Part shown: piece by piece, positions 1 to 8,342 of the stretch
How positions within the stretch are numbered: the first letter of the stretch is position 1
Layout of the letters: the number at the start of each line of letters is the position of its first letter
Source: Chryseobacterium defluvii
GTDB taxonomy: Bacteria; Bacteroidota; Bacteroidia; Flavobacteriales; Weeksellaceae
Direction of reading: 5' to 3'
Length of the DNA stretch: 64,000 nucleotides
Assembly (NCBI RefSeq): GCF_014204415.1
Contig: NZ_JACHLE010000005.1
Coordinates: 1,145 to 65,144, forward strand
Notes under the pieces: generated by a model
Databases searched by the model: none
Seen by the model: the letters and a program-made list of their open reading frames with translations, nothing else
Told to the model about the DNA's origin: nothing
Position numbers and translations under genes: made by a program

Positions 1-97
1 ATCGGGCTAAATCGCCCGTGTCATACATCTTACTCCCTGCTTCAAATGGGTTGTCTACAAACTTCTCTGCCGTTAATTCTACCTTGTTCAGATAACC
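1..97. repeat. 97-bp exact repeat in adenylation domain 2
   Basis: These 97 bases match 3223-3319 without a mismatch and start diverging at base 98. They encode the same part of the adenylation-domain C-terminal subdomain in module 2 (through MYDTGDLAR). The match begins at the window edge, so the true repeat may be longer. Confidence 0.9.
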
Positions 98-3000
98 ACG
101 AGATAAACCAGCGCCGGATATGTAGAGTTTATCATAAACGCCTACTGGTGAGAGTCTGTTTTTGTTTCCGATATAAATTTTAGAATTTGAGAACGGCTTT
201 CCTATTGGGGTTGTCCCATGAAAGTCGGACAGGTCTTGATCGAAATAGGTAGAGTCTATTGTGGCTTCTGTTACTCCGTAGCTGTTGATAACTTTTATGG
301 ATTTTCCAAAGTTATTTCTTATGAATAAAAAATCCTGATTGTTAAAGCTGTCTGATCCAAATATAAAGATCTTTAAAAAGGAAAAATCCAGCTTCCTGGC
401 TATGATCTCATGGCATAGGCTTAAGAGTAATGCCGGGGTTCCTTCTAAAATTGAAATTTGATGCTTTTTCAAAAGTTCATATAATGACTGAACATCTAAT
501 TTGATATTGTTGGGACAGATGACCATCTTTCCGCCGTTCAACAGGGACCGGCATATATCTCCTACAAAAACATCGAAGGATATGCTTGCCAATTGAAGCA
601 GGTTGATATCTATTTTTTCAAGCTCGTATTCTTTTTTCCAGCATTCATAGATACTCACCACACTTTTATTTTCTATCATGACACCTTTGGGCTGACCTGT
701 CGTTCCTGAGGTGTAAATAATATACGCTAAACTATCCGGCCTGCTGATCACAGGAAGATTATCTTTCGTATATTGATGTTGTGTGTTTTGTAATTCTGCT
801 TGAAAGGCTTTTAAAAAGGATTCATCAATGGTAATTTTTGCTCTTGTGTCTTCTTCAATGTAAGCTATTCTATCCTCAGGATATTCAGGGTCTATCGGTA
901 CATAGGCTGCACCTGACTTCAAAACTCCCAGAATAGACACGATCATCTGCTCACTTCTATCAAGCTTGATCGCTATCAGATCATCGGCCTGAGTGTCATA
1001 ATTCTTTCTCAAATAATCTCCTAACTGATTGGCCTGTTCATTGAGTTCCCGGTAGGTAAGCTCTGTGTCTTCAAAAACAACGGCTATATTTTCAGGAGTC
1101 TTCTCTGCCTGTGCTTCAAACAGCTCGATCATTGTCTTATCCCTAGGGTAATCAACAATCGTGTCGTTGAACGCTATTAATAACTGGTCGCGTTCTGCAT
1201 CTGTAAGAATATCGATCTCTTCAAGGGTTAATACTCCTGACCCATCTTCCATTACTCCGCTCAACAAATTCTCAAAGTGTCTGAACATCCTCTCGATCAG
1301 AAACTCATCATAGATATCGGTGTTGTATTCTATGGTAAGCCCCAACTGATCTCCGTCTTCTGAAAAGGTGTAACTCACATCAAACTGGGAGGTCTTACTG
1401 CGGTATTCGTATTCTTCTACTTCTAAGCCTTCTGCATCACTTTCCCTGCTGCCCAGTCTCAACCGGCCCTGACTCTGATACACTACCATAACATCAAATA
1501 ACGCCGATCGGCTCATATCACGCCTTATGTTCAGCTTACCAACCAACTCATCAAACGGGTAAAGCTGATGCTCATATGCCGAAAGTAAGGTTTCTTTCTC
1601 TTTAGCCAGTATGGAGGTAAAGGTATTACTTTCTTCTTCCAATATGGTCCTGATAGCCAAGGTATTCAGGTAAAGTCCTATCTGCTGCTCTAAGTCGGGA
1701 TGATCTCTCCCGGCTATCGGGGTACCTACTATGATATCATGTTGTCCGGTGTAACGGTATAACAATGCCTTGACTCCTGCCATCAGGGTCATGAACAGGG
1801 TCACGCCATGCTGCCCGGAGTACTTCTTAAGCTTATCTGTAAAGGGTCTTGAGAACTGATGGCTGATGTTATCGCCATTGTAGGTCTGGATCAAAGGGCG
1901 GGACTTATAGCTAGGTAATTCCAACACGGGAAGTTCGCCCTCAAATTGTTCCAGCCAGTATGACTCGGCTTTCTGGTACTTATCGCCTCTTATTTCTTGC
2001 TCTAACCATACGGCATAGTCTTTATACTGAATGGTTAGTTCTGATGCTTTTTCATTCTCTTTATAGCCTCCCTTAAGAAGCCTGTTGTACGTCTCTACTA
2101 CTTCGGATACTAAAACCTCTGTGGACCAGCCGTCTCCAATAATGTGGTGCATGGATAAAAAGAACAGGTGTTCTTCATTTTCTCTCCTGAGTAAAGAAGC
2201 TCTTATGAGTGGGCTTTTTTCTAAATTAAAGGCCTCCTTATTGGCTGACTGTAAATAGTCTTCTACTTCCGATTCATTTTTCCCTGTAAAGTCCAATACT
2301 TCTATGGTAAAATGAAGTTCTTCTTTAGGGGTGATATACTGACGGATAGATCCACTGTCTTTATCTGACCTAAATGTGGTGCGTAAGATCTCATGCCTCT
2401 CTATAAGGGTCCGGAAGGATTTCTCAAAGTATTCTTCATGAAGTTCTCCTCGTAAGATAACCACGGCTGGCATGTTATATGCCTGGGAACCGCCTTCCAA
2501 CTGGCTCAATACCCATAAACGATGCTGGGAAGGGGTCAAAGGGTAGCTATCTTCTTCAGGGGCCTGAGGGATAGGGGTGTAATCTTTACCTGTAAGGTTT
2601 TTGGTAATTCCTTCTATCGTAGGGGAGGTAAAGAAGTCCTGAAAGCTTATCTGCTTTGAGAGATCCCGGTGGATACGGTTCAACACCTGAGCGACCATCA
2701 AACTATGGCCTCCCAATTCAAAGAAGTTATCGGTAACTCCTACTTTTTCTAAGCCTAATACTTCTGACCAGATCCCTGAAAGTTTCTCTTCGGTTGCATT
2801 ACGAGGCGCTACATATTCTCTTCTGATCAGATCTTCACCGCTAACTCCCGGTAATGACTTCCTGTCGATCTTTCCGTTAGGGGTTAAGGGAATGGCTTCC
2901 AGCTCTACAAAGTAACCCGGAACCATATAATCCGGCAGCTTACTCTGCAAATACTCCCGTAATACCGTTTTGTCTATGACTATTCTTTGAGATGCATTAC

Positions 3001-5035
3001 TTCCTACCGTCTCTGTTGCTTCTGTTGCTTCTAGAGAGCTCGTATAATAAGCGACCAGTACTTTCTCGCCATTGACTTCCTTAGATTCGGCAACTACCTG
3101 ACGGATAGATGAACTAAACTGGGTTATACAGCTCTCGATCTCGCCTAATTCTATCCTATATCCTCTTATCTTGACCTGGAAGTCTTTCCTCCCTAAAAAC
3201 TCAAGGTTTCCATCGGGTAGCCATCGGGCTAAATCGCCCGTGTCATACATCTTACTCCCTGCTTCAAATGGGTTGTCTACAAACTTCTCTGCCGTTAATT
3301 CTACCTTGTTCAGATAACCGCGCGATAAGCCAGCGCCGGATACATACAATTTCCCGCTTACTCCTACTGGTACTAAATTCAGGTCTTCGTCTAAAATATA
3401 TACTCTTGTGTTGGAGATGGGCTTTCCTATTGGAACAGCAGTATAATTCTGATGGCTCTCCAGTTTGAAAATACTTGTACATACCGAATATTCTGTTGGC
3501 CCGTAAGCATTGTAATAGTTTACTCCATTTTCGACTATTTCTTTTGCTTTTACCGGGTTTGCAGATTCTCCTGCTGTAATTATTGTTTTTAAGGTTTTTA
3601 AATCTTCATTGGACAAAAGATCCAAATAACTCGGCGGAAAAGTAACAACCGTAGGCTCTGTTCTTTCTAAAAATGAAATAAACCTGCTTATATCTTTTTG
3701 CTCTTCTTCAGCCGGAATACATAATGCCGCACCGGAATACAGGCTCATCATAACTTCCGAAATAGAAGCATCAAAAGCAACAGAAGCAAACCATACAATC
3801 TTATCTTCTGACGTTACTTGAAAAGTCTTTATCTGATCTAAAGACATATTGATATTACTGTGATGCTCAACCAAAACTCCCTTAGGCCTTCCTGTTGAAC
3901 CTGAAGTATAAATTAAATAAGCAATATCACTGGGTTTTATTGAGATATTGAGATTATTTCCTGATGCTAACCGAATTTCATCAGATTTTAAAGAAATGTA
4001 TGATTGATAAATACTTAACGTTTGAATATTGTTGTTTTCACTTAACAATATCTTCGCATCACTGTCTTCTAAAATGTAATCAATTCTGTCTTTAGGATAA
4101 TTAATATCAATGGGTAAGTAAATACACCCTATTTTTTCAACTGCCAGCAATGAAATCAACAAGTCTATTGATTTAGGCAATAGAGTTGCTATAACTTGGC
4201 CACCAGCAACAGCATGATTGTCCTTTATATAATGGGCTAATTGATTTGCTTTTTCATTGAGTTCCCTGTAAGTAAGCACGGTCTCTTCGAAAATAACGGC
4301 TATATTATCAGGCGTTTTTTCTACCTGCTCTTCAAATAACTGAACTATAGTTTTGTCTACCGGGTAATTTGCCTTTGTGTCATTAAACTCTTCCAATAAC
4401 TGATGACGCTCTTTATCATCAACAAATGAATATTCTTTTTTATTTCTATTTAGAAGAGATTCATAATCAGAAAGTATCTCTGTAAGCTTATTCAGTAAAT
4501 TCTCAACCACATGGTCAGGATAATTTTCTTTATGAAAAATAGTGAGAACTGCCTTCCCTTCTCTTTCCTCGTATAATAAAGATATATCATCTTTTAAGTT
4601 TTCTGCCTTTTGACCGAACTGAATTGAAAATGTAGAAAATGATTCTAAATTTAATTCAGACCGATTATAATCTTTATGAGAAAAAACGTCTCTAACTTCA
4701 ATAGCCGTAACCTGTAATAATTCTTTAAACGTTGTTGTATTATCTTTAATCTCCAACAACAAACATATATCCAAATCAAGCCCTTGAGATGGATATACTT
4801 TAATTATATTCTGATAATTGTCAAAATACTTATTTACTAAGAAAGAAAAAACAGAAGAGACTATTGAAAATTTTGAAAGAGAATTGTTTCTTGAAATTTT
4901 TATAAAGCTTTCCAGCTCTTTTTCTGAAATTTCTTTTTTGAGACTTTTAGTATTTCTCTTTGAAAAAATAGCTTTTTCTATGTGCTTAATCTTATTCTGC
5001 CAAAAAATATTGGATAAAATCTGGGTATCGTACAT
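1..5035 (-). CDS. Nonribosomal peptide synthetase, 3' end beyond window
   Basis: Multimodular peptide synthetase; about 1678 residues are visible before the left edge. Order read from the sequence: residues 1-220 resemble only the C-terminal lobe of a condensation domain (no HHxxxDG); adenylation domain 1 about 225-725; carrier domain with LGGHSL near 771; complete condensation domain about 828-1290 with HHIIGDG near 961; adenylation domain 2 from about 1297, with TSGTTGQPKG near 1441, cut near its MYDTGDLAR motif. Aligning to GrsA-PheA by eye, the specificity residues read D-A-S-T-I-A-A-V for module 1 (Phe/Tyr-like) and D-V-G-E-I-G-S-I-D for module 2 (the classic ornithine code). The ATG at 5035 is chosen because it overlaps the stop of the upstream NusG-like gene in TAATG, implying translational coupling. 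The product is unknown; later modules and any thioesterase lie outside the window. Confidence 0.95.
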   Translation of the reverse strand, partial: MYDTQILSNIFWQNKIKHIEKAIFSKRNTKSLKKEISEKELESFIKISRNNSLSKFSIVSSVFSFLVNKYFDNYQNIIKVYPSQGLDLDICLLLEIKDNTTTFKELLQVTAIEVRDVFSHKDYNRSELNLESFSTFSIQFGQKAENLKDDISLLYEEREGKAVLTIFHKENYPDHVVENLLNKLTEILSDYESLLNRNKKEYSFVDDKERHQLLEEFNDTKANYPVDKTIVQLFEEQVEKTPDNIAVIFEETVLTYRELNEKANQLAHYIKDNHAVAGGQVIATLLPKSIDLLISLLAVEKIGCIYLPIDINYPKDRIDYILEDSDAKILLSENNNIQTLSIYQSYISLKSDEIRLASGNNLNISIKPSDIAYLIYTSGSTGRPKGVLVEHHSNINMSLDQIKTFQVTSEDKIVWFASVAFDASISEVMMSLYSGAALCIPAEEEQKDISRFISFLERTEPTVVTFPPSYLDLLSNEDLKTLKTIITAGESANPVKAKEIVENGVNYYNAYGPTEYSVCTSIFKLESHQNYTAVPIGKPISNTRVYILDEDLNLVPVGVSGKLYVSGAGLSRGYLNKVELTAEKFVDNPFEAGSKMYDTGDLARWLPDGNLEFLGRKDFQVKIRGYRIELGEIESCITQFSSSIRQVVAESKEVNGEKVLVAYYTSSLEATEATETVGSNASQRIVIDKTVLREYLQSKLPDYMVPGYFVELEAIPLTPNGKIDRKSLPGVSGEDLIRREYVAPRNATEEKLSGIWSEVLGLEKVGVTDNFFELGGHSLMVAQVLNRIHRDLSKQISFQDFFTSPTIEGITKNLTGKDYTPIPQAPEEDSYPLTPSQHRLWVLSQLEGGSQAYNMPAVVILRGELHEEYFEKSFRTLIERHEILRTTFRSDKDSGSIRQYITPKEELHFTIEVLDFTGKNESEVEDYLQSANKEAFNLEKSPLIRASLLRRENEEHLFFLSMHHIIGDGWSTEVLVSEVVETYNRLLKGGYKENEKASELTIQYKDYAVWLEQEIRGDKYQKAESYWLEQFEGELPVLELPSYKSRPLIQTYNGDNISHQFSRPFTDKLKKYSGQHGVTLFMTLMAGVKALLYRYTGQHDIIVGTPIAGRDHPDLEQQIGLYLNTLAIRTILEEESNTFTSILAKEKETLLSAYEHQLYPFDELVGKLNIRRDMSRSALFDVMVVYQSQGRLRLGSRESDAEGLEVEEYEYRSKTSQFDVSYTFSEDGDQLGLTIEYNTDIYDEFLIERMFRHFENLLSGVMEDGSGVLTLEEIDILTDAERDQLLIAFNDTIVDYPRDKTMIELFEAQAEKTPENIAVVFEDTELTYRELNEQANQLGDYLRKNYDTQADDLIAIKLDRSEQMIVSILGVLKSGAAYVPIDPEYPEDRIAYIEEDTRAKITIDESFLKAFQAELQNTQHQYTKDNLPVISRPDSLAYIIYTSGTTGQPKGVMIENKSVVSIYECWKKEYELEKIDINLLQLASISFDVFVGDICRSLLNGGKMVICPNNIKLDVQSLYELLKKHQISILEGTPALLLSLCHEIIARKLDFSFLKIFIFGSDSFNNQDFLFIRNNFGKSIKVINSYGVTEATIDSTYFDQDLSDFHGTTPIGKPFSNSKIYIGNKNRLSPVGVYDKLYISGAGLSRGYLNKVELTAEKFVDNPFEAGSKMYDTGDLAR
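3223..3319. repeat. 97-bp exact repeat in adenylation domain 1
   Basis: Partner of bases 1-97. It encodes the equivalent part of module 1. Exact nucleotide identity, in domains that otherwise differ clearly, points to recent exchange between modules rather than protein-level constraint. Confidence 0.9.
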
Positions 5036-5535
5036 TAAATTAAATGATAAGAATGTATTTCAGCCAAAAGACTTTGCTGTAAGGAATCTATTCTCACGCA
5101 AATCTTCCGCTTATTATCTATTTTTACGATTTCGCATTCGTAATTTTCAAAAGGCCCGGAGCTAATTTTCTTTTTTTCTCCCACCTGTAAGTCTAAGGAA
5201 TTCTTAAGTTCAACCTCTGAGAATTGATTGAGGAATATCTTTATTCTGTTAATTTCTTCATCAAGAACACGGACTAATCTCCCCCCAAACTTTATAAATA
5301 AAACTACTCCCTCTATAGTAAGGGCTTTCAGATAGTCTTTTGGTGTTTCCAAGTAAACAAAAACGTAAGAACTGAAAAGTGGCTTTTCCACTTTCTTTTT
5401 GCGGTCACTCCACTGGGACATTGTGGTCCTGAGTGGCAGATATACTTTGAAGTTTTGCTCAGTGAGATTTTGAGCTATTTTTTTTTCATAGCGGGATTTG
5501 GTATAAACAACATACCACCCTTGGATGAAATTCAT
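5035..5535 (-). CDS. NusG-like specialised antiterminator (UpxY/RfaH/LoaP type)
   Basis: A 166-residue NusG paralogue. Residues 6-100 form the NGN domain, with WYVVYTKSRYEKK at the start and the typical FSSYVFVYL strand. The C-terminal 55 residues form a KOW-like domain (VGEKKKISSGPFENYE). Paralogues of this size in Bacteroidota (UpxY) and elsewhere (RfaH, LoaP) ride on RNA polymerase and stop premature termination in one long operon. Here the gene lies directly before the NRPS gene and its TAA shares a base with the NRPS ATG, so the two are almost certainly one transcription and translation unit. The inferred job is processive transcription of the NRPS operon. It is not the housekeeping nusG, which usually sits beside rplK and secE; neither is here. 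Confidence 0.85.
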   Translation of the reverse strand: MNFIQGWYVVYTKSRYEKKIAQNLTEQNFKVYLPLRTTMSQWSDRKKKVEKPLFSSYVFVYLETPKDYLKALTIEGVVLFIKFGGRLVRVLDEEINRIKIFLNQFSEVELKNSLDLQVGEKKKISSGPFENYECEIVKIDNKRKICVRIDSLQQSLLAEIHSYHLI

Positions 5536-5750
5536 AATATATTCGAAAAGTCATGGTTAATTTACAGCTTCGCCTCTTAAGTCACACTTTAGTGTACAAA
5601 AGGGGTAAAAGAATCTCAAAAAAACGGGATATGTACTCCTAAGAAATTTTAAAAAATAGAATTAATATTGTGATTTGTATTTTGTGTTTTTCTTGGTGTT
5701 TTTGGTGTTTTCTTGATACTCGTGTTTTTTTGCTAAAATAATAATTTTAA

Positions 5751-5785
5751 CAAAAGTAAAAAGCTCTTTACTCTGTTTTAACAAA
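5751..5785 (-). promoter_or_regulatory. Candidate promoter of the NusG-NRPS operon
   Basis: On the minus strand, TACTTTTG (5751-5758) fits the Bacteroidota -7 box TAnnTTTG, and a TTTG (5782-5785) lies 23 bases upstream as a -33 box. Transcription would start near 5745, giving an untranslated leader of about 210 bases before the NusG-like ATG at 5535. Such a leader is where a specialised NusG could be recruited. Consensus match only. Confidence 0.4.
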
Positions 5786-6192
5786 ATTTTAATCTATTAT
5801 TTTTCCCATTTCATTGATATAGTGGAAAATATCTTTTCTTTAAAATTATCTTTTCATCTATTTTTTCTCTAAAGTGGGTATTATTATATACATTTATATC
5901 AGACAGAAAATAATGATAGCCCTGCAAGTAGGGAAAATCAATATAGCTCTTATTGCTAATTCATTTCGTTCCGGGCTTTTTTCCGTTGTTTTAAAAGCTG
6001 AAACTATAACATTGAAAAATGAATATGCAGACTTATCCCATTTATCTCTACATACTATTCTCCAGATTAAACCCTACTCAAAGAGAGCAATTGATGAAGA
6101 TCATTAATTCACTTATTGTCAGGATTCATGTGGCTTAATAGACTGGTTGTAATTGGGGTTTTATTAATAATGGAAAATTATTTCTATTTAAT
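5786..6192. other. Intergenic stretch, no gene recognised
   Basis: AT-rich DNA without a convincing coding frame. A plus-strand open frame at 5874-6107 has no recognisable motif, no coding-like composition and no neighbour it would fit. Nothing else was seen. Confidence 0.5.
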
Positions 6193-6512
6193 CTTTATTC
6201 ATCCAATAAACCTATACAAAATAGGTACTCATACAATCATTCTTCAAAACCCCATAAATTCTTATTATTTCTAGCATTTGTGATTTGTTTGTAAACTTAT
6301 TCAAAAAAATATTCAAAAAAACAAGTCAAAAAAAAGCAACCATAAAAAAGCCGCGATCACCCATTAACAGGTGAAAATATGGCATACAAATTTATAAATC
6401 TAAACAGAAAATACCGGAGCCTACATAATCATTATGGACCCTTATTCATTTAAATAGATGGTATACGTCAGCCTTTAGGGAATCCTTTGTTATCCTTTTG
6501 TTTTATAATTGA
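6193..6512 (-). repeat. Diverged upstream-region repeat, copy 1
   Basis: About 320 bases alignable by eye to 20256-20558, and over its core to 28064-28230. Shared landmarks in order: TTATTCA.CCAATAAAC, CATTCTTCAAA.ACCCC, GCATTTGTGAT, an A-rich tract with GTCAAAAAAA, ATTAACAGG, and TACAAATTTATAAATC, whose minus strand contains TAAATTTG, a -7-like box. The other two copies lie upstream of the sorting-domain genes of the toxin operons. This copy has no such gene below it, so it probably marks a decayed third locus. It is 660 bases upstream of the NusG-like gene. Confidence 0.6.
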
Positions 6513-7193
6513 CATCTAACCTAAGTACATTTTATTATCAGTTTTCTTATTTTTTATTATTAAGAAAGTCTGTTTGGCATTTTATCAGAAAAATTGTAAT
6601 TGAGCTCTTCAAAATACAGGACTTCATTTCCTGTAAAGTCTTCAATAGGGTTAATAGTGGTTCGGTAAGCAGTAGTATTCCCAAATCTTTCCTGCTTTTT
6701 CATTTCAATCAGTTTTTCTGGATTGGACTTTATCTGGCTATGTAATGTATTTGGAGCTGTAATGCCCATCAGTCAAAGTTTATCTTCTTCTTTCATTCGA
6801 TCAATAATATTTTATTTGTTCAGAAAGTTACTTAAATGAGTAGCAGATGATGTTCCGGTATAAGTTTACTAACTATTTTCTTATTGAAATCCCAATCTTT
6901 TTCAGGAATAGCAATTCAAATCATCAAGTCTAAATTAGAATATAAAGCCCGTACAAAAAATGAAAAAGAGTGTTATTTTAGGGGAGAAGCAATGGCATTT
7001 CAGGGGCTTACCAAAAAAAATTACATAATTTGCAAGTACATTTTGGTTTAAGCTGGTTTCTAATGATCTATCATAAATCTTCATTTTTTTGAAAATCAGC
7101 TAAATAAAAACATTACAAACCATTATAAATTAGTTTTATTATGCCTTCTAAGCAGACGGTCAAAGGTTTGAATTCTTTTATGTTATAGACCAA
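6513..7193. other. Gene-poor stretch with possible gene remnants
   Basis: No intact gene was recognised. Two segments read like protein but start and end abruptly. One is on the minus strand at 6560-6769, 69 codons, preceded in frame by a TGA and then more sense-like codons. The other is on the plus strand at about 6911-7051 and lacks a plausible start. Neither matches a family I recognise. Together with repeat copy 1 they fit a decayed accessory locus, but chance open frames cannot be excluded. Confidence 0.25.
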
Positions 7194-7221
7194 AAAAACT
7201 CACAATTTCTTGTGAGTTTTT
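7194..7221 (-). terminator. Terminator of toxin operon A
   Basis: Perfect 12-bp stem, AAAAACTCACAA against TTGTGAGTTTTT, with a 4-base loop. It is symmetrical, with U runs in both directions, and lies 14 bases past the stop of the immunity-like gene. Confidence 0.85.
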
Positions 7222-7235
7222 GAGGTTTGTTTTTA

Positions 7236-7970
7236 TCAATTTTCAAAGATTAAAGTAAGTTTCAAAGATTTAAAAAAGCCTACTAAATGCATTATATCCT
7301 CTTTTATATTACTAAGTTCTATACTATTAAAATTTTTAAAAGTTATTGATGGTAGGCCTTCCTTATTTTTAGCGTATATACCTAAGATACAGTCTTCGAA
7401 TTGGTAAAATCCCGAACCACAATAGGCTCTTTCTCCAAACATTTCTATTCCTAAATAATAAAACAAATCTATTTGTTCCTTAATAAGCAAACAGTCTAAG
7501 ATAATATGATTTCTGATAAAACTCTTTGGTAAGCCACACCATATATAACAGGCGGAAATATATGAAAGTTTAAAATTTATATCAAAACTATTCCAGTCAT
7601 ATACCTTCTCATTCTGCCATAAATTGTAAACATCTATAACATCCTGGTCATAATAAATATGCTTATTATGTGTCAATATCGATTCAATACAGATATCATC
7701 TCCTTCTTTAATATCTTTATCAAAAATATCAGAAGTAATCATATAAAGGCTATACCAGTGTATTGCTCCCCAATCCAAATTTTTATTTCTGAAGGCTATA
7801 CTAAACTCATATTCCCCACTTAATAAATCAATATGTTTATTTATTACTTTAACATTTTTGAAAACAACTGTCCTCATAGAGGTTTTAGAGAAAGGTATTA
7901 GCTCTATATAATTACTTCTAATAAATTCATTATCATCTATCATTAAGGATACTTTCAACAAATTTTTCAT
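7236..7970 (-). CDS. Putative immunity protein for RHS toxin A
   Basis: A 244-residue protein without signal peptide or membrane segment, so probably cytoplasmic. I do not recognise the family; it is rich in aromatic residues and Ile, with no catalytic motif that I can see. The call rests on context: it starts 12 bases after the stop of the giant Hint-bearing RHS protein, is the last gene before the operon terminator, and occupies the place where polymorphic toxin loci carry the cognate immunity gene. A cytoplasmic location would match a toxin that acts inside the target cell. It could also be an unrelated accessory gene. Confidence 0.6.
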   Translation of the reverse strand: MKNLLKVSLMIDDNEFIRSNYIELIPFSKTSMRTVVFKNVKVINKHIDLLSGEYEFSIAFRNKNLDWGAIHWYSLYMITSDIFDKDIKEGDDICIESILTHNKHIYYDQDVIDVYNLWQNEKVYDWNSFDINFKLSYISACYIWCGLPKSFIRNHIILDCLLIKEQIDLFYYLGIEMFGERAYCGSGFYQFEDCILGIYAKNKEGLPSITFKNFNSIELSNIKEDIMHLVGFFKSLKLTLIFEN

Positions 7971-7982
7971 ATATACGTACTT

Positions 7983-8342
7983 CTATTTTTTCTTTTTAAA
8001 TTCATGAATAGTTTCATAGTGATCAAAGGTATACCCTACATGTTCTTCCCATTTCCCCGTTGTTACATTAAGTTCTGCTTTATATAAAATTCTATAATTA
8101 TCCTCAGCCCCCGGTACATCAACTTTATATTCTAAAGCACCATCAAACAACAGCTTAGTCTTTTTAGTTTTATCAGGGGACCTATCACGTGAGTAATCAT
8201 ACCGGGTTTGCGTCATCCCCCCTGTTCTAGGATCCATCCTTGGTTCAACATAATTTCCTGCAGCCAGGTCTTTAACTGCTTTATTAAGCTGAGTAGCTCC
8301 TTTCAGATCTTTAGGTAATTGTACTGGTAAATAATCACATGG
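7983..8342 (-). other. Unassigned C-terminal toxin domain of RHS protein A
   Basis: Residues 3420-3538 of the RHS protein, just after the Hint VHN end motif. The segment is small and basic at its end (four lysines), has an arginine-rich middle (SRDRSPDKTKKTK) and a C-terminal half with alternating strand-like blocks. In polymorphic toxins the post-Hint tip is the variable effector. Size and position suggest a nuclease-type effector, but no catalytic motif could be identified, so the activity is left open. Confidence 0.55.

Noticed and set aside
4818-5165. Plus-strand open frame of 115 codons
   Set aside because: It lies antisense to the start of the NRPS and the end of the NusG-like gene; composition is low-complexity F/L/K and it has no recognisable motif.
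5580-5605. Small ACACT/AGTGT hairpin in the NusG-like leader
   Set aside because: Only five base pairs; too weak to call a regulatory structure by eye.
5874-6107. Plus-strand open frame of 77 codons in the gene-poor stretch
   Set aside because: No motif, no signal peptide, no supporting neighbour; likely chance in AT-rich DNA.
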